Program-made: the position numbers and the translations under genes
The notes under the pieces: generated by a model
The model's input: only the letters and a program-made list of their open reading frames with translations
What the model was told of the DNA's origin: nothing
The model's database searches: none
Assembly (NCBI GenBank): GCA_045545175.1
Contig: JAZQAK010000043.1
Span: 1-23,333, forward strand
Length of the DNA: 23,333 nt
Source: RGIG6165 sp045545175
GTDB lineage: Bacteria > Bacillota > Clostridia > Oscillospirales > Feifaniaceae
Reading direction: 5' to 3'
In this document: piece by piece, positions 7,959 to 14,159 of the stretch
Numbering within the stretch: the first letter of the stretch is position 1
How the letters are laid out: every line of letters begins with the position of its first letter

Positions 7959-7985
7959 TTGACACTCTGAGCGGTAGAGTGCTAA
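7959..7985. promoter_or_regulatory. CIRCE-like operator 1, overlapping the promoter
   Basis: TTGACACTC, 9 bases, then GAGTGCTAA. The right half is a perfect CIRCE half-site; the left differs from TTAGCACTC at two bases, and those two changes create the -35 TTGACA. The HrcA dimer is expected to bind such inverted repeats and block RNA polymerase. Confidence 0.72.
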
Positions 7986-7988
7986 TAT
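7959..7988 (+). promoter_or_regulatory. Promoter of the hrcA operon
   Basis: TTGACA (7959-7964) and TAATAT (7983-7988) are 18 bases apart, giving a strong housekeeping-type promoter 47 bases before the hrcA start. Both hexamers overlap a CIRCE-like operator (7959-7985). Confidence 0.8.
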
Positions 7989-8002
7989 ACAAATAGAAAG
8001 AG

Positions 8003-8029
8003 TTAGCACTCGTAAACAACAAGTGCTAA
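8003..8029. promoter_or_regulatory. CIRCE operator 2, in the 5' leader
   Basis: TTAGCACTC, 9 bases, then AAGTGCTAA. The left half is perfect and the right half has one change (A for G). It lies just downstream of the expected transcription start and 7 bases before the hrcA start codon. Its centre is 44 bases from that of operator 1. Confidence 0.9.
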
Positions 8030-8035
8030 AAAGGG

Positions 8036-9121
8036 GTGACGGGTACGGAACTTACGGAAAGACGAAGGGAGATTCTCTTTGCGATAATCGAAGAATATAT
8101 AAGAACGGCTGAACCTGTCGGCTCCAAGGCGATATGTGAAAAATATATGCCCGGCATTTCTTCGGCAACCGTCCGAAATGAAATGGCGGCACTTACCGAA
8201 ATGGGCTACATCGAACAGCCGCACACGTCGGCAGGCAGGATTCCGAGTGAACTCGGTTACAGGTGTTACGTCAATGCGATGTCGCAGGACGGGGACATTT
8301 CCGATATGGATGAACGCAAGGTAAGGCGCACTCTTTCAGGTCAGGTGACCGAGCTTGAAAAACTGCTCGAAGCGGTCAGCAGGCAGATAAGTGAGATGAC
8401 ACGGCTTGTGACGGTTACTACGATGCCCTGCTATTCAAACAACCGTATAAAACGCTTTGAACTCATCAGTGTTGACGATTATGCCTTTGCACTGGTGGTA
8501 GTTACCAAAAGCGGTATCGTGAAAAATAAGGTGTTCCGCACACCGATGCAGATGGATGAAATTGACCTTTCGAGAATATCATCTGTATTAAACAGAAGGT
8601 TTTCAAATCTCTCGGTAGACAGGATAACGCTCCCCGTACTTTTGTCGGTGCGTGATGAACTTGCGGATTTCGGCTATATAACGCCGCCGCTTCTCAAGTT
8701 TATCTACGAAACGGTTGAGTCGATGGGCAGAAGCGAGGTTGTAATAACGGGTGCCTCAAAGGTGCTTGATTATCCCGAATTTTGTGATACCGACACGGCA
8801 AAGGCGATTTTCTCGATACTTGACGATAAAGATGAGTTACGAAGGCTTCTTAGAAGCGACGAAAACTCCGACAGTATTGTGAGGACGTTTATAGGAAACG
8901 AAAATAAAAATCCGCATCTTAGAAATTCCGCAATGGTAATAGGAAATTATAAGATAGGCGGTAAAACAGTCGGTTCAATATGCGTTATAGGGCCGACGAG
9001 GCTTGATTACAGCGGTGTAATAGCAAAAATGGAACACTTTACTTTATCGCTCAATGCGGTGCTTGAGGAGAGTTTCAGAAACAATTCAGATATAATGAGA
9101 AAACTTTTAGGAGACAGATAA
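8036..9121 (+). CDS. hrcA: Heat-inducible transcription repressor HrcA
   Basis: HrcA represses class I heat-shock genes by binding CIRCE. The 361-residue protein has the N-terminal winged helix (LTERRREILFAIIEEYIRTAEPVGSKAI, residues about 5-32). This is followed by the recognition region SSATVRNEMAALTEMGYIEQPHTSAGRIPS, then the GAF-like and dimerisation domains ending VLEESFRNNSDIMRKLL. Two CIRCE sites upstream imply autoregulation. The only in-frame start is the GTG at 8036, bounded upstream by a stop at 8027-8029, but the ribosome-binding purines AAGGGG overlap the GTG itself, which is an odd arrangement. The stop codon abuts the grpE ATG with no gap, indicating translational coupling. First gene of hrcA-grpE-dnaK-dnaJ-rnhA. 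Confidence 0.95.
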   Translation: MTGTELTERRREILFAIIEEYIRTAEPVGSKAICEKYMPGISSATVRNEMAALTEMGYIEQPHTSAGRIPSELGYRCYVNAMSQDGDISDMDERKVRRTLSGQVTELEKLLEAVSRQISEMTRLVTVTTMPCYSNNRIKRFELISVDDYAFALVVVTKSGIVKNKVFRTPMQMDEIDLSRISSVLNRRFSNLSVDRITLPVLLSVRDELADFGYITPPLLKFIYETVESMGRSEVVITGASKVLDYPEFCDTDTAKAIFSILDDKDELRRLLRSDENSDSIVRTFIGNENKNPHLRNSAMVIGNYKIGGKTVGSICVIGPTRLDYSGVIAKMEHFTLSLNAVLEESFRNNSDIMRKLLGDR

Positions 9122-9595
9122 ATGGCAGACGAAAAGATTGAAGAGGTTACCGAAGAGGTAGCCGAAACGGTAAATTTTGAGGAACAGCTCAAAGAGGCAA
9201 ACGACAAATATATGTATCTTGCGGCAGAGTACGATAACTACCGCAAACGTACCGCAAAAGAAAAGGAAACGATGTATTCTTCGGGCGTTGCTGATACGCT
9301 TGAAGCGCTTCTCACTTTCATAGACGATTTTGAAAGGGCGGTTGCAGCACCCTGTACGGATGAAGCGTATAAAAAGGGTATAGATATGGTATCTGCAAAA
9401 CTTGCCGATTTTATGGCAAAGCAGGGCATTGAAGAAATAGATACAAGCGGTGAATTTGACCCAGAGGTACACAATGCGGTGCTTCATGAGGAGGATGAAT
9501 CGCTTCCCGAAAACAGCATTTCTGCAGTTCTTGCAAAGGGCTATAAGGTCAGGGGCAAGGTTGTAAGATGCGCAATGGTTAAAGTTGCTAATTAA
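9122..9595 (+). CDS. grpE: Nucleotide exchange factor GrpE
   Basis: GrpE releases ADP from DnaK in the chaperone cycle. The 157-residue protein has a short acidic N-terminus, then the long helix LKEANDKYMYLAAEYDNYRKR (about 23-43). The beta-domain signature is FDPEVHNAVLHEEDESLPENSI and the ending is GYKVRGKVVRCAMVKVAN, all characteristic. Its ATG directly follows the hrcA stop. It is on the short side because the unstructured N-terminal arm is reduced. Confidence 0.96.
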   Translation: MADEKIEEVTEEVAETVNFEEQLKEANDKYMYLAAEYDNYRKRTAKEKETMYSSGVADTLEALLTFIDDFERAVAAPCTDEAYKKGIDMVSAKLADFMAKQGIEEIDTSGEFDPEVHNAVLHEEDESLPENSISAVLAKGYKVRGKVVRCAMVKVAN

Positions 9596-9624
9596 AATTT
9601 TAGATATTTACGGAGGAAATTATT

Positions 9625-11436
9625 ATGGCAAAGATTATCGGTATTGACTTAGGTACTACAAATTCATGTGTATCCGTTATGGAAGGCGGCGAGCCTGTTG
9701 TTATCACAAATGCAGAGGGTGCAAGAACGACTCCCTCGGTAGTTGCATTCTCAAAGACGGGTGAAAGACTCGTAGGTCAGGTTGCAAAGCGTCAGGCGGT
9801 TACAAATCCCGACAAGACGATTATGTCTATCAAGAGACATATGGGTACGGCTCATAAAGAGGAAATTGACGGTAAGAAGTATTCACCCGAAGAAATTTCG
9901 GCAATGATACTTACAAAGCTCAAGGCAGACGCTGAAAGTTATCTCGGTACGAAGGTAACACAGGCTGTTATCACGGTTCCCGCATACTTCAACGACTCAC
10001 AGCGTCAGGCAACAAAGAATGCAGGTAAGATTGCAGGTCTTGAAGTAATGAGAATTATCAACGAGCCTACTGCTGCCGCACTTGCATACGGTATTGAAAA
10101 AGACGTTGATGAAAAAATTATGGTATACGACCTCGGCGGCGGTACGTTTGACGTATCCGTTCTCGAAATCAGCGACGGCGTTATCGAAGTTCTTGCAACC
10201 AACGGTAACACACATCTCGGCGGTGACGATTTTGACCAGAGAATTATCGACTATAACCTCGCTGAGTTCAAGGCTTCAAACGGCGTAGACCTTAAGAATG
10301 ACAAGATGGCTATGCAGAGAATCAAGGAAGCAGCAGAAAAGGCTAAAATCGAACTTTCAGGCGTTACAAGCGCATCTATCAACCTTCCTTACATCACTGC
10401 TGATGCCGAAGGCCCCAAGCATCTTGATATGACTCTTACGAGAGCAAAGTTCAACGAACTTACTGCAGACCTCGTTGAAGCAACAATGGGTCCCGTTCGT
10501 CAGGCGATGAAGGATGCAGGTCTTTCAAACAGCGACATTGCAAAGGTGCTTCTCGTCGGCGGTTCTACGAGAATCCCTGCCGTTCAGGATGCAGTTAAGG
10601 CATACACGGGTAAAGAACCCTTCAAGGGCATCAACCCCGATGAATGTGTATCAGTAGGTGCCGCAATTCAGGGTGGCGTTCTCGCAGGTGAAGCAGGCTC
10701 AGATATTCTTCTTCTTGACGTAACACCCCTTTCACTCGGTATCGAAACACTCGGCGGCGTATGCACCAAGCTTATCGAGAGAAATACGACTATCCCCACA
10801 AAGAAGAGTCAGATTTTCTCAACTCCTGCTGATAACCAGACAGAAGTTACAATTCACGTGCTTCAGGGTGAACGTGATATGGCGTCGGGCAACAAGTCAC
10901 TCGGTCATTTCAATCTTGACGGCATTATTCCGGCAAAGAGGGGCGTTCCCCAGATTGAAGTTACGTTTGATATTGATGCAAACGGCATCGTAAACGTATC
11001 TGCAAAGGATCTCGGCACAGGCAAGGAACAGCATATCACAATCACGGCATCAACAAATCTTACGGATGCAGATATTGAAGCGGCTGTAAAGGATGCTGAA
11101 AAGTATGCCGAAGAGGATAAGAAGTTCAAAGAGAACATCGAAACCAAGAATATGGCAGACAATATGGCATTCCAGGCTGAAAAGGTAATCACGGACAACG
11201 GTGATAAGCTTTCGGATACGGAAAAGGCTGACCTTCAGGCTATCGTTGACAAACTCAAGGAAACTGCAAAGGGCACAGACTACGAGGCAATGAAGGCACA
11301 GACGGAAGAACTTACAAACAAGCTCAACGAGCTTGCACCCAAGTTCTATCAGCAGGATGCTGCTGCAGGTGCACAGGCTGATACAGGTGCACAGGGCGGA
11401 AACGACGATACAGAATACACAGTAGTTGACGACTAA
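9625..11436 (+). CDS. dnaK: Chaperone protein DnaK (Hsp70)
   Basis: The ATP-dependent Hsp70 chaperone. The 603-residue protein begins IIGIDLGTTNSCVSVMEGG (phosphate loop 1) and has VYDLGGGTFDVSVLEI and VGGSTRIPAVQ in the nucleotide-binding domain. The linker DILLLDVTPLSLGIETLGG leads into the substrate-binding domain, and the helical lid ends in an Ala/Gly-rich tail and DDTEYTVVDD, close to the usual EVVDD-type end. As in other Gram-positive DnaKs, the nucleotide domain lacks the extra segment found in proteobacterial homologues, which fits the short length. GGAGG precedes the ATG. The codons look more restricted than in neighbouring genes, as expected for high expression. A hairpin and a repeat-rich spacer of 210 bases separate it from dnaJ. 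Confidence 0.98.
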   Translation: MAKIIGIDLGTTNSCVSVMEGGEPVVITNAEGARTTPSVVAFSKTGERLVGQVAKRQAVTNPDKTIMSIKRHMGTAHKEEIDGKKYSPEEISAMILTKLKADAESYLGTKVTQAVITVPAYFNDSQRQATKNAGKIAGLEVMRIINEPTAAALAYGIEKDVDEKIMVYDLGGGTFDVSVLEISDGVIEVLATNGNTHLGGDDFDQRIIDYNLAEFKASNGVDLKNDKMAMQRIKEAAEKAKIELSGVTSASINLPYITADAEGPKHLDMTLTRAKFNELTADLVEATMGPVRQAMKDAGLSNSDIAKVLLVGGSTRIPAVQDAVKAYTGKEPFKGINPDECVSVGAAIQGGVLAGEAGSDILLLDVTPLSLGIETLGGVCTKLIERNTTIPTKKSQIFSTPADNQTEVTIHVLQGERDMASGNKSLGHFNLDGIIPAKRGVPQIEVTFDIDANGIVNVSAKDLGTGKEQHITITASTNLTDADIEAAVKDAEKYAEEDKKFKENIETKNMADNMAFQAEKVITDNGDKLSDTEKADLQAIVDKLKETAKGTDYEAMKAQTEELTNKLNELAPKFYQQDAAAGAQADTGAQGGNDDTEYTVVDD

Positions 11437-11447
11437 TTAAATTATGA

Positions 11448-11474
11448 GGTACGGGGCGTTTTTCGTCCCGTACC
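11448..11474 (+). other. Stable hairpin after dnaK, no T-tract
   Basis: GGTACGGG (11448-11455) pairs with 11467-11474, extended inward by three more pairs, one of them G-T, to an 11-bp stem with a TTTTT loop. It is not followed by a T run, so it is more likely an mRNA-stabilising or partial-termination structure setting dnaK above dnaJ expression than a full terminator. Confidence 0.6.
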
Positions 11475-11497
11475 GTAAGCAGTTATTTAACAAAAAT

Positions 11498-11570
11498 AAT
11501 TCGGAATGCGGAATTCGTAATTCGGAATTGTGGAAGAAATTCCTTGACGGAATTTCATTGAATTTCCGTT
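11498..11570. repeat. Repeat cluster in the dnaK-dnaJ spacer
   Basis: Overlapping AATTCGGAAT/GGAATTC palindromes are followed by GGAAGAAATTCCTTGACGG and a TTTCATTGAATTTCC segment. AATTCGGAATTG (11519-11530) recurs exactly at 13439-13450. The GGAAGAAATTCC module recurs at 13552 with a near-identical continuation, and looser copies lie near 13738 and 13973. The spacer thus holds the same repeat family as the region after rnhA. I see no gene and no clear promoter in it. Confidence 0.65.
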
Positions 11571-11646
11571 AATAAAATAAGGCGAACTTGTGATGGCAAG
11601 TTGATGATTTGACATAATGCATTTTGGTTCGCATTTAAGAGGGTTT

Positions 11647-12786
11647 ATGGCAGATAAAAGAGATTATTATGAGGTGCTCGGAATCGGTAAAGACGCGTCC
11701 GAAGCCGAGATAAAAAAAGCATATCGCACAATGGCGAAAAAGTACCACCCCGATATGAATAAAGAGGCGGGTGCCGAAGAAAAGTTCAAGGAAGTCAACG
11801 AGGCTTATGCCGTTTTGTCCGACCCCGATAAGAAGTCGAGGTACGACCAGTACGGTTTTGCAGGTGTTGACCCCAATTACGGTGGCGGTGCCGGTGGCTT
11901 CTCGGGTGGATTTTCGGGCGATTTCGGTGACTTTGGCGACATTTTTTCAAGCTTCTTCGGCGGTGGCGGCGGATTCGGCGGCAGAGCGAGAAGCAATCCC
12001 AACGCACCCAGACGCGGTGAGGACGTGCAGATTACCGAAACTATCACTTTTGAAGAGGCGGCTTTCGGTGTCAAGAAGCGTGTTGAATATTACCGCATAG
12101 AAAGCTGTCCCGACTGTCACGGAAGCGGTGCACAGCCCGGCACGGGTGTTGACACCTGTCCCGAATGTCGCGGAAGCGGTGTCGTCACCAACGTTCAGCA
12201 GACGATATTCGGTATGACGCAGACTCAGTCCGTATGTCATCGTTGCGGCGGCTCGGGTAAGATAATAAAAACTCCCTGTACCAAGTGTAAGGGCAAGGGC
12301 AGAATAAAGAAAAAAGCAAAGCTTGAGGTTACCATTCCCGCAGGTGTCGACAACGGCAACAGCCTGCCCGTAAGAGGTATGGGTAATATGGGCAAAAACG
12401 GCGGAGAGGCAGGCGATTTGTATATCGTTCTTCGTGTTACGCCCCATCGTATTTTTGAAAGACAGGGCAAGGATATTTACTGTGATATCCCCGTTTCTTT
12501 CCTTGACCTTATGCTCGGCGGTAAGATAAAGGTGCCGACTCTTGAGGGTGAAGTTGAACATAAACTGCCCGAAGGTACGCAGACTCATACGAGGTTTACG
12601 CTTGCAGGAAAGGGCATTGCAGGCATAAATTCAAGGGGCAAGGGCAATCTCTATTTCAGGGTAATTGCGGATACGCCTAAGGACATCACTTCAGCGCAGA
12701 AGAAACTTGCGGAAAAACTTGCCGAAAGCTTTGATGATAAGCAGTTTGAACGCAGAAAAAAGTTCAAAGATAAGGTTAAAATATGA
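11647..12786 (+). CDS. dnaJ: Chaperone protein DnaJ (Hsp40)
   Basis: The DnaK co-chaperone, which stimulates ATP hydrolysis and delivers clients. From the ATG at 11647 it is 379 residues, the normal length. The J-domain runs from residue 4 (RDYYEVLGIGKDAS) and has the HPD motif in KKYHPDMN. A Gly/Phe-rich linker follows, then four zinc motifs, CPDCHGSG, CPECRGSG, CHRCGGSG and CTKCKGKG, making a type I DnaJ with both zinc sites intact, then the C-terminal substrate and dimer domains. An upstream in-frame ATG at 11617 would add 10 residues, but the J-domain and the AGAGGG before 11647 support the shorter form. The TGA overlaps the rnhA ATG. Confidence 0.97.
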   Translation: MADKRDYYEVLGIGKDASEAEIKKAYRTMAKKYHPDMNKEAGAEEKFKEVNEAYAVLSDPDKKSRYDQYGFAGVDPNYGGGAGGFSGGFSGDFGDFGDIFSSFFGGGGGFGGRARSNPNAPRRGEDVQITETITFEEAAFGVKKRVEYYRIESCPDCHGSGAQPGTGVDTCPECRGSGVVTNVQQTIFGMTQTQSVCHRCGGSGKIIKTPCTKCKGKGRIKKKAKLEVTIPAGVDNGNSLPVRGMGNMGKNGGEAGDLYIVLRVTPHRIFERQGKDIYCDIPVSFLDLMLGGKIKVPTLEGEVEHKLPEGTQTHTRFTLAGKGIAGINSRGKGNLYFRVIADTPKDITSAQKKLAEKLAESFDDKQFERRKKFKDKVKI

Positions 12787-13250
12787 AAAAAGTAACTATT
12801 TATTCCGACGGTGCGTGCAGCGGTAATCCCGGTGCAGGCGGATACGGCACGATACTCTGCTACGGTACGGCGAAAAAAGAGGTGTCGGCAGGTTTTTTCA
12901 ATACAACCAACAACAGAATGGAACTTCTCGGCGCGATAACGGGACTCTCTCTGCTCAATGAGCCGTGTGAGGTCGAACTTGTCACGGATTCGAAATACGT
13001 CTGTGACGGGCTTTCCAAAGGCTGGGCAAGAAGCTGGCAGCAAAACGGCTGGCGCAAGGCAGATAAGAAAAAAGCGCAGAATATCGACCTGTGGGAAAGA
13101 CTGCTCACACTTACGGAGATACATTCTGTCAGCGTGACGTGGGTAAAGGGCCATGCGGAGAACGAGTTTAACAACCGTTGCGATGAACTTGCAGTTGAAG
13201 CCTCCCACTCCCCTAAATTTGAAGACTACGGATACGAAAAAGAAAACTAA
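12783..13250 (+). CDS. rnhA: Ribonuclease HI
   Basis: This enzyme cleaves the RNA strand of RNA-DNA hybrids, removing primers and R-loops. The 155-residue protein has the four catalytic acids: Asp9 (YSDGACSGNPG), Glu47 (NNRMELLGAI), Asp69 (VTDSKYV) and Asp134 (NRCDELA). The basic handle GWARSWQQNGWRKADKKKAQN and the flexible-loop His124 (WVKGHAEN) are also present. Its ATG lies inside the dnaJ stop region (ATGA overlap), so it is translationally coupled to dnaJ and should be part of the heat-shock transcript. The operon ends at the terminator at 13411. Confidence 0.96.
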   Translation: MKKVTIYSDGACSGNPGAGGYGTILCYGTAKKEVSAGFFNTTNNRMELLGAITGLSLLNEPCEVELVTDSKYVCDGLSKGWARSWQQNGWRKADKKKAQNIDLWERLLTLTEIHSVSVTWVKGHAENEFNNRCDELAVEASHSPKFEDYGYEKEN

Positions 13251-13268
13251 GTTTGCCCTGACGGACAA

Positions 13269-13410
13269 GTGAAGTTATCTCCGATAGTGAAGTTTACCTT
13301 GTAAGTGAAGTTTCGCTTACAGCGAAGTGGCAAACTTAACTTCACTTTTGTATATCAAAAACTTCACTGTGTAAGCAACTTCACTTCAAACCGTAAGTTT
13401 GAAACTTCAC
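13269..13410. repeat. GTGAAGTT / AACTTCAC inverted repeat field
   Basis: Three direct copies of GTGAAGTT (13269, 13287 and 13305; spacing 18 and 18) are followed by four copies of the exact complement AACTTCAC (13338, 13360, 13377 and 13403). The two sets can pair with each other in several registers, forming a large branched foldback. It lies between the rnhA stop and the operon terminator. No coding signal. Confidence 0.85.
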
Positions 13411-13438
13411 AAAAAGAGGCTGTTTCAGCCTCTTTTTT
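13411..13438 (+). terminator. Terminator of the hrcA-rnhA operon
   Basis: AAAAAGAGGCTG (13411-13422) pairs with 13426-13437 around a TTT loop, with T6 at 13433-13438. It is a strong intrinsic terminator immediately after the GTGAAGTT repeat field. Confidence 0.88.
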
Positions 13439-13471
13439 AATTCGGAATTGAAGATGAATTCCTTCGGAATT

Positions 13472-13546
13472 CTCGATATGTGCTGTCGCACTCGATATGT
13501 CATAAATGACTCGATATGCCTACGGCTCGATATGTTGCTTCGCAAC
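13472..13546. repeat. CTCGATATG box array with mini-hairpin spacers
   Basis: Four identical CTCGATATG boxes start at 13472, 13491, 13510 and 13526. Each is followed by a different tiny palindrome: TGC-tgtc-GCA, TCA-taaa-TGA, CC-tac-GG and TTGC-ttc-GCAA. The period is 16-19 bases. The spacers conserve the ability to fold, not the sequence. Confidence 0.8.
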
Positions 13547-13585
13547 GATAAGGAAGAAATTCCTTTACGGAATTTCGATTGGCTA

Positions 13586-13642
13586 GACAATCCCTCCGTC
13601 ACTTCGTGACATCTCCCTTTACACAAGGGAGGCTATGTAGGG
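13586..13642. repeat. 57-bp palindromic repeat element, copy 1
   Basis: It begins GACAATCCCTCC, has an inner hairpin GTCAC-ttc-GTGAC, then CTCCCTT-tacac-AAGGGAG, and ends GGCTATGTAGGG. A second copy lies at 13769-13826. It resembles small non-autonomous palindromic elements I associate with gut Clostridia (recollection, not searched). The GTAGGG end runs into a further hairpin, GGAGGG...CCCTCC. Confidence 0.7.
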
Positions 13643-13675
13643 GAGGGTCTCTGTGCCCTCCCGTTTATAATGAAA

Positions 13676-13731
13676 AATGATGTGCTTCGCAATGATGTTT
13701 GCTACGCAAAATGATGTTCTGCTTACAGCAG
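13676..13731. repeat. AATGATGT box array with mini-hairpins
   Basis: Three AATGATGT boxes (13676, 13691 and 13710) are each followed by a different hairpin: TGCttcGCA-like, TTGCtacGCAA and TTCTGCttacaGCAGAA. It follows the same design as the CTCGATATG array but with a different box. Confidence 0.75.
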
Positions 13732-13768
13732 AATTAAGGTGAAAATTCCTGCGGAATTTCATTGGATC

Positions 13769-13826
13769 GACAATCCCTCCACCGCAAGCGGTCCCCCTCC
13801 CTTTACACAAGGGAGGCTATGTAGGG
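13769..13826. repeat. 58-bp palindromic repeat element, copy 2
   Basis: It has the same ends as the copy at 13586 (GACAATCCCTCC and the distal CCCTTTACACAAGGGAGG block), but the inner hairpin is ACCGC-aa-GCGGT instead of GTCAC-ttc-GTGAC. Two further GTAGGG-plus-hairpin modules follow: GGTGCA...TGCACC at 13825-13845 and GGGGCAATTC...GAATTGCCC at 13857-13878. Confidence 0.7.
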
Positions 13827-13887
13827 TGCAGCATTTATGATGCACCGCAAGTTGTAGGGGCAATTCACGAATTGCCCGTTAATGAAA

Positions 13888-13969
13888 TGCGATATAAATC
13901 CCGCGGGGATTTGCGATATATCTTTGATGCGATATATCCCTTCGTGATGCGATATGTTGCTTCGCAACG
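13888..13969. repeat. TGCGATAT box array with mini-hairpins
   Basis: Four TGCGATAT boxes (13888, 13912, 13928 and 13948) are separated by palindromes such as AAATCCC-gc-GGGGATTT and ATC-ttt-GAT. The array ends with GATATGTTGCTTCGCAACG and AAGGAAGAAATTC, almost the same ending as the CTCGATATG array 422 bases earlier. Confidence 0.8.
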
Positions 13970-14159
13970 TTAAGGAAGAAATTCTTTACGAAGTTTCTTT
14001 TTTATTCACGCTGACTTCCTGTAAAGTTAGTAAGTTTACTCACTTACTGAAAGTAAGCGTAAAAGTATGAAATACGGGGAAATAAATATTATATTATTTC
14101 TTTACTACATCGGTACATTTATGTTAAAATACAAATATTATTGAATTTTAAGGTGTAAT
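13970..14159. other. Non-coding gap before the EamA gene
   Basis: Bases 13971-13997 hold a degenerate GGAAGAAATTC...TTTC module. A short hairpin, CTTAC-tgaaa-GTAAG, lies near 14031-14050. A candidate promoter follows at 14101-14130. I see no gene here. Confidence 0.5.
14101..14130 (+). promoter_or_regulatory. Candidate promoter of the EamA-tex operon
   Basis: TTTACT (14101-14106) and TAAAAT (14125-14130) are 18 bases apart, 30 bases before the start codon. The fit is moderate. Confidence 0.4.

Noticed and set aside
11947..12588. Minus-strand frame of 213 codons opposite dnaJ
   Set aside because: Antisense shadow of dnaJ. The translation shows no domain and the plus-strand J-domain and zinc motifs are unambiguous.
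13381..13810. Two minus-strand frames of 63-81 codons in the repeat field
   Set aside because: They are built from the palindromic repeats themselves and lack start signals. Nothing in the translations looks like protein.
13260..14000. Possible CRISPR array
   Set aside because: Repeat boxes are only 8-9 bases, the intervening pieces are 7-16 bases and palindromic, and no cas genes are nearby. The design does not fit any CRISPR type.
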